DNA from: Caulobacter sp. B11 | Lineage (GTDB): Bacteria; Pseudomonadota; Alphaproteobacteria; Caulobacterales; Caulobacteraceae | Assembly: GCF_002737765.1 (NCBI RefSeq) | Contig: NZ_PEGG01000130.1 | Coordinates: 1 to 5,135 of the forward strand | Reading direction: 5' to 3' | DNA: 5,135 bases | Shown: one piece after another, positions 1 to 5,135 of the stretch | Position numbering within the stretch: position 1 is the stretch's first letter | How the letters are laid out: the number at the start of each line of letters is the position of its first letter | Program-made: the position numbers and the translations under genes | The notes under the pieces: generated by a model | Database searches by the model: none | Seen by the model: only the letters and a program-made list of their open reading frames with translations | Told to the model about the DNA's origin: nothing

Positions 1-917
1 CCTTCCTTGAGCGCGAAGGCCTGGTCAAGGCTCGATGGCCCTGATCGACCCGGCGCGGGCCTCCAGCCTGTACGACGTGATGGCCGCGGCGATCGAAGCC
101 TCGGGCGGCAGCGCCGCCAACACCGTGGCCGGCGTCGCCAGCTTCGGCGGCAAGGCCGCCTTCATCGGCAAGGTCGCCGACGACCAGCTGGGCAGTGTTT
201 TCCGCCACGACATGAAGGCCATCGGCTGCGCCTTCACCACCCCGCCCTGGCCGAGGCCCGGCCACGGCCCAGAGCCTGATCAATGTCACGCCCGACGCCC
301 AGCGCACCATGAGCACCTATCTGGGCGCCTGCGTGGAGCTGACCAGCGCCGACGTCGATCCGGCGATCATCGAGGCGGCGCGCTATTCCTATCTGGAAGG
401 CTATCTGTTCGATCCGCCCGAAGCCCGCCGCGCCTTCGCCAAGGCCGCCGGCCTGGCCCATGGCGCCGGTCGCCAGATCGCCATCACCCTGTCCGACAGC
501 TTCGTGGTCGAACGTCACCGCGCCGGCCTGCTGGGCTTCATCGAGACCCAGTGCGACATCGTCTTCGCCAACGCCTCGGAAGTCTGCGCCCTGTTCGAGA
601 CCGACGACTTCGACGCGGCCGTCAAGGCCCTGGCCGACAAGGTGACCATCGCCGCCGTCACCCGCAGCGAGCACGGCTCGGTGGTGATCGCCGGCGGTCA
701 GATCCACGAAATCTCGGCCTATGCCGTGGAAAAAGTCGTGGACACCACCGGCGCGGGCGACCAATACGCGGCGGGCTTCCTCTACGGTCTGTCCCAGGGC
801 CGCTCGCTGCCGATCTGCGGCCAGTTGGGCTCCCTGGCCGCCGCCGAGGTGATCGCCCACTATGGTCCGCGCCCGCAGGTTTCCTTGCGCGATCTCGCGA
901 CCCAACAGGGACTTTGA
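1..917 (+). CDS. Adenosine kinase (PfkB/ribokinase family), 5'-partial and frameshifted in this sequence
   Basis: Cytosolic sugar/nucleoside kinase expected to phosphorylate adenosine to AMP with ATP (purine salvage). The N-terminus lies left of the window. Reading starts in frame 3 (FLEREGLVK, 3-29), moves to frame 2 from the ATG at 35 ([14 protein letters not shown], then [19 protein letters not shown], the PfkB N-terminal glycine-rich signature), to frame 1 at about 242-263 (PALAEARP), and to frame 3 from 264 to the stop ([19 protein letters not shown] onward). Restoring one base in each of three G/C runs (29-30, 240-243, 262-263) gives one continuous protein. The C-terminal PfkB signature [13 protein letters not shown] starts at 741; the catalytic-base Asp of GAGD is codon 759-761. 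The TGA at 915-917 lies 10 nt before hisB, so co-transcription is likely. The family is clear; adenosine rather than another sugar substrate is inferred from resemblance to alphaproteobacterial adenosine kinases. Sequencing error explains the shifts better than decay, because both halves keep conserved motifs. Confidence 0.85.
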
Positions 918-921
918 AGGA
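916..921 (+). promoter_or_regulatory. Ribosome binding site of hisB
   Basis: GAAGGA overlaps the adenosine kinase stop codon and sits 6 nt before the ATG at 928. This is the only good Shine-Dalgarno match near the hisB start. It selects the ATG at 928 over the upstream in-frame ATG at 862, which lies inside adenosine kinase. Confidence 0.7.
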
Positions 922-927
922 CTGACC

Positions 928-1518
928 ATGGCCCGCACCGCTGAAGTGGTCCGCGAGACGAAGGAGACCCAGATCCGGGTCTGGATCGATCTAGACGGGA
1001 CCGGCGCCTCGACGATCTCCACCGGCATCGGGTTTTACGACCATATGCTGGAGAGCTTCGCGCGCCATGGCGGCTTCGACCTGAAGGTCGAAACCAAGGG
1101 CGACCTGCACATCGACATGCACCACACGGTCGAGGACACCGGCATCGTGCTGGGTCTGGCGATCAACAAGGCGCTGGATGGTTTCAAGGGCATTCGCCGC
1201 TTCGGCCACGCCTATATCCCGATGGACGAGACCCTGACGCGCTGCGCCATCGACCTGTCCAACCGGCCCTATCTGATCTGGAAGGTCGACTTCAAGCGGC
1301 CCAAGGTCGGCGAGATGGACACCGAACTCTTCAAGGAGTTCCACCACGCGTTCGCCATGAACGTCGGGGCGTGCGTGCACATGGAAACCCTGTACGGCGA
1401 CAATACCCACCACGTCGCCGAAAGCGGGTTCAAGGCCCTGGCCCGGGCGCTGCGTCAGGCGGTCGAGATCGACCCCAAGACCGGCGGCCTGGCTCCCTCC
1501 ACCAAGGGCGTGCTGTAG
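928..1518 (+). CDS. hisB: Imidazoleglycerol-phosphate dehydratase HisB
   Basis: Removes water from imidazole glycerol phosphate to give imidazole acetol phosphate in histidine synthesis; a cytosolic Mn-dependent enzyme that forms a 24-mer in known relatives. The 196-residue product is the usual length for the monofunctional dehydratase and has no phosphatase domain as in the E. coli HisB fusion. Visible motifs: DHML at 38-41, [12 protein letters not shown] from 61 (metal-site HHxxE at 65-69), DET at 100-102, EFHHAF at 137-142, [10 protein letters not shown] from 157 (second HHxxE at 161-165), and a C-terminal PSTKGVL like the family's usual SSTKGVL end. The start at 928 is chosen because GAAGGA precedes it and the family begins with a short MxRxAxVxRxTKET-like stretch. 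It lies 10 nt after adenosine kinase and 11 nt before hisH. No sequence defects. Confidence 0.98.
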   Translation: MARTAEVVRETKETQIRVWIDLDGTGASTISTGIGFYDHMLESFARHGGFDLKVETKGDLHIDMHHTVEDTGIVLGLAINKALDGFKGIRRFGHAYIPMDETLTRCAIDLSNRPYLIWKVDFKRPKVGEMDTELFKEFHHAFAMNVGACVHMETLYGDNTHHVAESGFKALARALRQAVEIDPKTGGLAPSTKGVL

Positions 1519-1521
1519 GAA
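1517..1521 (+). promoter_or_regulatory. Ribosome binding site of hisH
   Basis: AGGAA overlaps the hisB stop codon (TAG at 1516-1518) and lies 8 nt before the ATG at 1530. It fixes the hisH start and rules out the in-frame ATG at 1371, which would run through hisB. Confidence 0.65.
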
Positions 1522-1529
1522 CCTCTCCC

Positions 1530-2171
1530 ATGCAGACCGTCGCCCTGATCGATTACGGGTCGGGCAACCTCCGCTCGGCCGAGAAGGCCTTGCGTGAGGC
1601 CGCCCGGCGTCGCGGCATCGCCGCCGACATCCTCGTCACGGCCGATCCCGACCGCGTGGCCGCGGCCGATCGCGTGGTGTTGCCGGGCGTCGGGGCCTTC
1701 GCCTCGTGCCGCGCGGGTCTCGACGCCTCGGGCGTCTATGAGGCCATGAACGAAGCCGTCCACGGCAAGGGCGCGCCGTTCCTGGGCATCTGCGTCGGCC
1801 ATCAACTGCTGGCCACGCGCGGCCTGGAGTTCGGCGTCACGCCGGGCCTGGACTGGATCGCCGGAGAGGTCAGGAAACTGGCGCCGAGCGACCCATCCCT
1901 GACCATTCCGCACATGGGCTGGAACGCAATCCAACTGACCCGCGATCACCCACTGTTTTCCGGCGTCGCCGACGGCGCCCACATGTACTACGCCAACTCC
2001 TTCGCCCTGACGCCGGCCGATCCGGCCGACGTCCTGGCGACCACTGACCACGGCGGCCCGTTCACGGCGGCGGTGGTCAAGGACAATGTGGCCGGCGTAC
2101 AGTTTCACCCCGAGAAATCTCAAGCCGCAGGGCTTTGCCTGCTCGCCAACTTCCTGGAATGGCGCCCATGA
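1530..2171 (+). CDS. hisH: Imidazole glycerol phosphate synthase, glutaminase subunit HisH
   Basis: Class I glutamine amidotransferase subunit. It hydrolyses glutamine and passes ammonia to HisF, which makes IGP and AICAR from PRFAR. The 213 residues match the normal family length. It opens with [13 protein letters not shown], carries the oxyanion-region LPGVGAF at 51-57, the nucleophile in [10 protein letters not shown] (Cys88), PHMGWN at 127-132, and VQFHPEKSQ with His193 and Glu195 completing the triad. Two loops look slightly atypical: His follows the nucleophile motif (GHQ, where I recall GMQ as common in HisH), and YYANSF stands where many HisH have YFVHSY. The partner HisF is encoded two genes downstream. 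The stop overlaps the hisA start by 4 nt (ATGA), which suggests translational coupling. Confidence 0.97.
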   Translation: MQTVALIDYGSGNLRSAEKALREAARRRGIAADILVTADPDRVAAADRVVLPGVGAFASCRAGLDASGVYEAMNEAVHGKGAPFLGICVGHQLLATRGLEFGVTPGLDWIAGEVRKLAPSDPSLTIPHMGWNAIQLTRDHPLFSGVADGAHMYYANSFALTPADPADVLATTDHGGPFTAAVVKDNVAGVQFHPEKSQAAGLCLLANFLEWRP

Positions 2172-2893
2172 TCCTCTATCCCGCCATCGACCTGAAGGAC
2201 GGCCAGTGCGTGCGCCTGCTGCACGGCGACATGGACAAGGCCACGGTGTTCAACACCTCGCCCGCCAACCAGGCCGAGCGCTTCGTCAAGGACGGCTTCT
2301 CGTGGCTGCACGTGGTCGACCTGAACGGCGCGATCGAGGGCAAGTCGGTCAACACCCTGGCCGTACAGGACATCCTGCAGACCATCTCGATCCCCGTGCA
2401 GCTGGGCGGCGGCATCCGCACCCTGGAAGGCATCGAGGCCTGGATCGAGGCCGGCGTCAGCCGCGTCATCCTCGGCACCATCGCCGTGCATGATCCCGAA
2501 CTGGTCAAGAAGGCCGCGCGCCTGTGGCCCGAACAGATCGCCGTGGCCGTCGACGTGCGCGACGGCAAGGTGGCGGTCGACGGCTGGACCGGCCTGTCGG
2601 AACTGTCGGCCATCGACCTGTCGCGCCGCTTCGAGGACGCCGGCGTGGCGGCCCTGATCATCACCGACATCAGCCGCGACGGCGCCCTGACCGGCGTCAA
2701 TGTCGAGGGCGTGGGCGAGCTGGCCGATGCGGTCTCGATCCCAGTGATCGCCTCGGGCGGCGTGGCCGCCGTGGCCGATATCGAACGCCTCAAGGCCCGT
2801 CCTGGCGTCAAGATCGCCGGCGCCATCCTCGGTCGCTCGCTCTATGCCGGCACGATCCAGCCCGCCGAGGCCCTGATGGTGGCGGCCGCCTGA
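2168..2893 (+). CDS. hisA: Phosphoribosylformimino-AICAR-P isomerase HisA (ProFAR isomerase)
   Basis: Catalyses the Amadori rearrangement of ProFAR to PRFAR, the substrate of HisH-HisF. The 241-residue (beta-alpha)8 barrel has the expected length. Asp8 (in YPAIDLKDG) and Asp129 (in AVAVDVRDG) correspond to the catalytic acid/base pair. Phosphate-binding segments are QLGGGIRT at 79-85, [10 protein letters not shown] from 167, and VIASGG at 193-198. The start at 2168 overlaps the hisH stop (ATGA) and has GGAA 8 nt upstream; an in-frame ATG at 2135 would only add residues that duplicate hisH coding sequence. The product begins MILYPAIDL as in the family. The hisF start overlaps its stop by one base (TGATG). 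No defects seen. A bifunctional PriA role is not suggested by this proteobacterial context. Confidence 0.97.
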   Translation: MILYPAIDLKDGQCVRLLHGDMDKATVFNTSPANQAERFVKDGFSWLHVVDLNGAIEGKSVNTLAVQDILQTISIPVQLGGGIRTLEGIEAWIEAGVSRVILGTIAVHDPELVKKAARLWPEQIAVAVDVRDGKVAVDGWTGLSELSAIDLSRRFEDAGVAALIITDISRDGALTGVNVEGVGELADAVSIPVIASGGVAAVADIERLKARPGVKIAGAILGRSLYAGTIQPAEALMVAAA

Positions 2894-3675
2894 TGCTGAA
2901 GACCCGGATCATCCCCTGCCTCGACGTGAAGGACGGCCGGGTGGTCAAGGGCGTCAATTTCGTCGCCCTGCGCGACGCCGGCGATCCGGTGGAACAGGCT
3001 CGCGCCTATGACGCGGCCGGGGCCGACGAGCTGATGTTCCTCGACATCACCGCCTCCAGCGAAGGTCGCGGCCTGATCCTGGACGTGATCTCCCGCACCG
3101 CCGAGGTCTGTTTCATGCCGGTCTCGGTCGGCGGCGGCGTGCGCGAGGTGGCCGACATGCGCCGCCTGCTGCTGGCCGGGGCCGACAAGGTGTCGACCAA
3201 CACCGCCGCCGTCGAGAACCCCGATCTGATCGCCGCCGGGGCCGACGCCTTCGGGGCCCAGTGCGTGGTGGTGGCCATCGACGCCAAGCTGCGGCCCGAC
3301 GGCTCGGGCTGGAACGTCTGGACCTATGGCGGCCGCAAGGACACCGGCCTCGACGTCGTCGACTGGGCCGCCAAGGTGGTCGAGCGCGGCGCGGGCGAGA
3401 TCCTGCTGACCTCGATGGACCGCGACGGGGCCAAGATCGGCTATGACATCCCGCTGCTCAGGGCCGTGACCGGCGCGGTGAACGTGCCGGTGATCGCCTC
3501 GGGCGGGGCCGGCAAGACCGAACACCTGGTCGAGGCCGCCCGCGAGGGTCACGCCGCCGCCGTCCTGGCCGCCTCGATCTTCCACTTCGGCGAAATCAGC
3601 ATAGGCGAAGCCAAGCGGGCCATGGCCGCCGCCGGCATCCCGGTGCGGCTGGACGAGCTGAAGGGCGCGGCATGA
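2893..3675 (+). CDS. hisF: Imidazole glycerol phosphate synthase, cyclase subunit HisF
   Basis: Synthase half of IGP synthase. It combines PRFAR with ammonia delivered by HisH to give IGP for HisB and AICAR for purine synthesis. The 260-residue barrel begins [20 protein letters not shown], diagnostic of HisF. Asp11 and Asp130 (VVVAIDAK) are the catalytic pair. Phosphate-binding motifs are VSVGGGVR at 77-84, SMDRDGAK from 174, and VIASGGAGK at 200-208. The start shares one base with the hisA stop, and the stop overlaps hisE by ATGA. HisA and HisF are known paralogous barrels; the likeness shows here in the N-terminal DxKDG and the shared VIASGG loop. Complete, with no frameshifts. Confidence 0.98.
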   Translation: MLKTRIIPCLDVKDGRVVKGVNFVALRDAGDPVEQARAYDAAGADELMFLDITASSEGRGLILDVISRTAEVCFMPVSVGGGVREVADMRRLLLAGADKVSTNTAAVENPDLIAAGADAFGAQCVVVAIDAKLRPDGSGWNVWTYGGRKDTGLDVVDWAAKVVERGAGEILLTSMDRDGAKIGYDIPLLRAVTGAVNVPVIASGGAGKTEHLVEAAREGHAAAVLAASIFHFGEISIGEAKRAMAAAGIPVRLDELKGAA

Positions 3676-3995
3676 GCGACCTGTTCGACACCCTGCGCCG
3701 CCTGGCCGCCACCATCGAGACCCGCAAGGGCGGCGACCCGACCGCCTCCTACACCGCCAAGCTGCTGAACGATCCGGCCCTCGCCGCCAAGAAGCTGGGC
3801 GAGGAAGCCGTCGAGACCGTGATCGCCGCCGTCGCCCAGGGCCCCGACGCCCTGGCGGCGGAAAGCGCCGACCTGCTCTATCACTGGCTGGTGCTGCTGG
3901 CCGCCTCCGGCGTCTCGCTCGACGCCGTGGCCGAAAAGCTTGCGGCCCGCGAGGGGACGTCGGGACTGGCCGAGAAGGCGTCGCGGCCATCTTAG
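3672..3995 (+). CDS. hisE: Phosphoribosyl-ATP pyrophosphatase HisE
   Basis: Hydrolyses phosphoribosyl-ATP to phosphoribosyl-AMP and pyrophosphate, the second step of histidine synthesis. The 107-residue all-helical, MazG-like protein is the normal length for a stand-alone HisE. The HisI cyclohydrolase domain, fused in enterobacteria, is absent. Seen in the sequence: an N-terminal [13 protein letters not shown] helix, KLGEEAVE at 41-48 with the metal-binding acidic residues Glu44, Glu45 and Glu48, and [13 protein letters not shown] from 64 carrying further acidic ligands. AAGGG at 3661-3665 lies 6 nt before the ATG, and the ATGA overlap with hisF supports that start. It is the last gene of the block; its TAG is only 4 nt from the stop of the convergent small gene. 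Confidence 0.97.
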   Translation: MSDLFDTLRRLAATIETRKGGDPTASYTAKLLNDPALAAKKLGEEAVETVIAAVAQGPDALAAESADLLYHWLVLLAASGVSLDAVAEKLAAREGTSGLAEKASRPS

Positions 3996-3999
3996 TCGT

Positions 4000-4314
4000 T
4001 TAGGCCAGCTCGGCTGTCCTTACGAAATAGATCATAGCCAAGTCCGGCCGCAGGAGGCGGACGAGCACCAAGTGTCGCTAATCCCGTCGATGGGAGTCGG
4101 CGGCAGTCGCATGCCGAGCACCTCATCGATGATTTCAAGTTCTTTGAGCGCATTGCGAGCGACGATATGTGAGACCCGAGGGATCGGTTTTCCGCGCAAC
4201 CAGATTCGCCGCCCATGCCCGTAAGGCGCCGATCTCGTCCAGGGCGCGAACCTGGCTGATATAAAAGCCGCCTCTAAACTCGCAAAAGAACGTGTAGAGG
4301 CCTAGCGTCGTCAC
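4000..4314 (-). CDS. Small unrecognised protein (about 104 aa), frameshifted as given
   Basis: I do not recognise this protein. On the minus strand the GTG at 4314-4312 overlaps the Smr stop (GTGA) and opens LYTFFCEFRGGFYISQV, then DEIGALRAWAANL, up to about 4178. Skipping one base near the CCC at 4175-4177 continues as VARNALKELEIIDEVL, PPTPIDGISDTWCSSAS. Adding one base near 4048-4055 returns to the first frame as RPDLAMIYFVRTAELA with TAA at 4002-4000. The two corrections cancel, so 4314 to 4000 is 105 codons. The composition reads like a small soluble alpha/beta protein: beta pair, helix, helix, a WC-containing loop and a final strand. No signal peptide or membrane segment is seen. GC is about 58% by hand count over 4021-4310, against about 70% in a sampled line of hisF, and codons such as TTT, AGA and TTA are more frequent. 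It could be an intact gene with read errors or a decaying acquired gene. The start is inferred; no strong ribosome site is visible. Confidence 0.5.
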
Positions 4315-4874
4315 AGACCGACCCGCCGCTTCAGCGCCACATAGAGCGCGCCCTCGCCGCCGTGGCGGATGTCGGCCTGCGACACCCCGGCGATCATCTC
4401 GCGCAGGGACGGATCAGCCAGCCATTCCGGCGTGCGCTTCTTCAGCACCCCGTGACCAAATCTTGCCCTTGCCGGTGATCACCAGCACGGCGCGGTGGCC
4501 GTCGGCATGGGCGCGGCGGATGAAGCCCTCGAGGGCGGACGGGCCTGTTCCTGGTCGAAGCCGTGCATGTCCAGCCGGGCGCCGATCGGGTCATGCTCCT
4601 TGATCAGCCGCTTGCGGCGATTGGGCTCGATATGGCCGGGCGCGGTCTTGGAGACGCGGAGGGTGGCGGGCTTGAGGTCGGCGGGGTCGATGCGCAGCGG
4701 AGCGATCGAGGCCAGATGGGTCGGCTGCGGGCCCTTGACCTTGACCGGCTTGGCCGGGCGGATCTGGGCCTTGGTCCGCTTCTTGGCGACCTTGTCGCCC
4801 AGCCGCTCACGCACCGTCGAGGTGACGAAGCCCCAGAGGCGGAGCTCATCCGGATCAGGCGTGCGCCGGCTCAT
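4311..4874 (-). CDS. Smr-domain (MutS2 C-terminal-like) protein, two compensating frameshifts
   Basis: The C-terminal Smr domain is known as a nucleic-acid-binding or nuclease module in MutS2 and related stand-alone proteins; the substrate here cannot be read. The start (MSRRTPDPDELRLWG) leads through a basic Lys/Pro-rich linker to GHIEPNRRKRLIKEHDPIGA and the Smr motif LDMHGFDQEQAR. The frame then breaks near 4537-4540 (one base missing). The next frame gives ALEGFIRRAHADGHRAVLV and ITGKGK. An extra base in AAA at 4458-4460 returns to the first frame: GHGVLKKRTPEWLADPSLRE, ADIRHGGEGALYVALKRR, TGA at 4313-4311. The corrected length is 187 aa, usual for this alphaproteobacterial family. LDxHG, TGxG and HGGEGALYV are the family's core motifs. 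It starts 3 nt after the MltA stop and overlaps the next gene by 4 nt, so it sits mid-operon. Read uncorrected, it ends falsely at 4479. Confidence 0.85.
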
Positions 4875-4877
4875 GGT

Positions 4878-5135
4878 TCAGGACTTCGGCACGGGGATCA
4901 GGCGCACCAGCTTCAGGGCGTGGCGCACCCGGCCGGCCTCGACGCCGGCCGCGTCGCCGCTGCCGGTATAGAGATCGGCCCGCACCTCGCCCTTGATCGC
5001 CCCGCCCACGTCCAGGCGACGGCCAGGCGGCGATAGACCGGAAAGGCCCGGTCAGCTTGGCGCGCTGGCGTCGAGCCAGAACAGCTGGCCCATGGCGTGA
5101 CGGCTGGGATCGACGGCGATGGCCCGGCCGGCCGG
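4878..5135 (-). CDS. MltA-type lytic murein transglycosylase, C-terminal 3D-domain fragment, frameshifted
   Basis: C-terminal end of a membrane-bound lytic transglycosylase A that cleaves peptidoglycan glycan strands in the periplasm; the remainder, including any lipoprotein signal, lies past the right edge. Read leftward from 5135: GRAIAVDPSRHAMGQLFWLD, ASAP, then KLTG, FPVYRRLAVA, LDVGGAIKGEVRADLYTG, and EAGRVRHALKLVRLIPVPKS with TGA at 4880-4878. The three aspartates that name the 3D domain (VDP, WLD, LDVGG) are all present; the last is the expected catalytic acid, in a motif usually written DTGGAI. Three single bases appear to be missing, near 5058-5060, 5047-5049 and 5015-5016, in short G/C or A runs. 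Together they preserve the overall phase. Uncorrected, the frame from 5135 stops at about 5055. It is the first gene of the leftward run visible here and ends 3 nt before the Smr gene. Confidence 0.8.

Noticed and set aside
918..927. Search for a his leader peptide or attenuator before hisB
   Set aside because: Only 10 nt separate hisB from adenosine kinase. There is no run of His codons and no alternative hairpins.
234..1028. 264-aa minus-strand open frame opposite adenosine kinase and the hisB start
   Set aside because: A shadow of the PfkB coding strand; low-complexity composition, no motif and no ribosome site.
2524..2892. Upstream in-frame extension of hisF beginning at an ATG inside hisA
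   Set aside because: The added residues are the Arg-rich shifted reading of hisA. The HisF family starts at [11 protein letters not shown], at 2893.
2842..3990. Long open frame on the minus strand (382 aa) antisense to hisF and hisE
   Set aside because: It is rich in Arg, Gly and Pro with no recognisable motif and lies entirely opposite well-identified hisF and hisE. Long antisense frames are typical in high-GC DNA.
4042..4062. Imperfect hairpin (GTCCGGCC / GGCGGAC) as a possible hisE terminator
   Set aside because: The stem has a bulged base and no T tract follows on either strand. It lies inside the probable coding sequence of the small gene.
3940..4224. Plus-strand 94-aa open frame spanning the end of hisE and the following region
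   Set aside because: It begins inside hisE in another frame, has no ribosome site, and is antisense to the more protein-like minus-strand reading.
4271..4300. Inverted repeat CCTCTA, 18-nt spacer, TAGAGG, considered as an operator
   Set aside because: Only 6 bp arms that do not extend, inside the N-terminal coding part of the small gene and not upstream of any gene; likely chance.
4495..5036. Two plus-strand open frames (158 and 157 aa) across smr and mltA
   Set aside because: Both oppose conserved Smr and MltA motifs on the minus strand and show no domain of their own.

Overview
The window is high-GC DNA with dense, tightly packed genes. The protein sequences and the gene order fit an alphaproteobacterium, most likely Caulobacteraceae (Caulobacter or Phenylobacterium type). 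That assignment is inferred from remembered protein similarity and layout; no search was run.

Layout. Positions 1-917 (+) hold most of a PfkB-family adenosine kinase, with its N-terminus beyond the left edge. It is followed after 10 nt by a five-gene histidine block on the same strand: hisB (928-1518), hisH (1530-2171), hisA (2168-2893), hisF (2893-3675) and hisE (3672-3995). The last four are joined by overlaps of 4, 1 and 4 nt. On the opposite strand, converging on hisE with only 4 nt between stops, is a second compact run read right to left: the C-terminal end of an MltA-type lytic transglycosylase (4878-5135, continuing off the right edge), a Smr-domain protein (4311-4874), and a small unrecognised protein of about 104 aa (4000-4314) that overlaps the Smr stop by a GTGA.

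How the genes work together. HisE hydrolyses PRATP to PRAMP. HisA isomerises ProFAR to PRFAR. HisH and HisF form the glutamine-dependent IGP synthase, which yields IGP and AICAR. HisB dehydrates IGP. hisG, hisI, hisC, hisD and the histidinol-phosphate phosphatase are not in the window. The adenosine kinase in front is purine salvage and may share the transcript.

Quality pattern. All five his genes read cleanly and at full length. The flanking genes do not. Adenosine kinase needs three single-base corrections in its first 265 nt, MltA needs three, Smr two and the small gene two. In each gene the corrections cancel, so start and stop stay in phase, and several fall in short G/C runs. This looks like poor base-calling near both ends of a contig rather than four decayed genes. 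No tRNA, rRNA, CRISPR array, insertion sequence, riboswitch, his leader peptide or convincing terminator was seen. I found no clearly new system; the closest is the small unrecognised gene next to smr.
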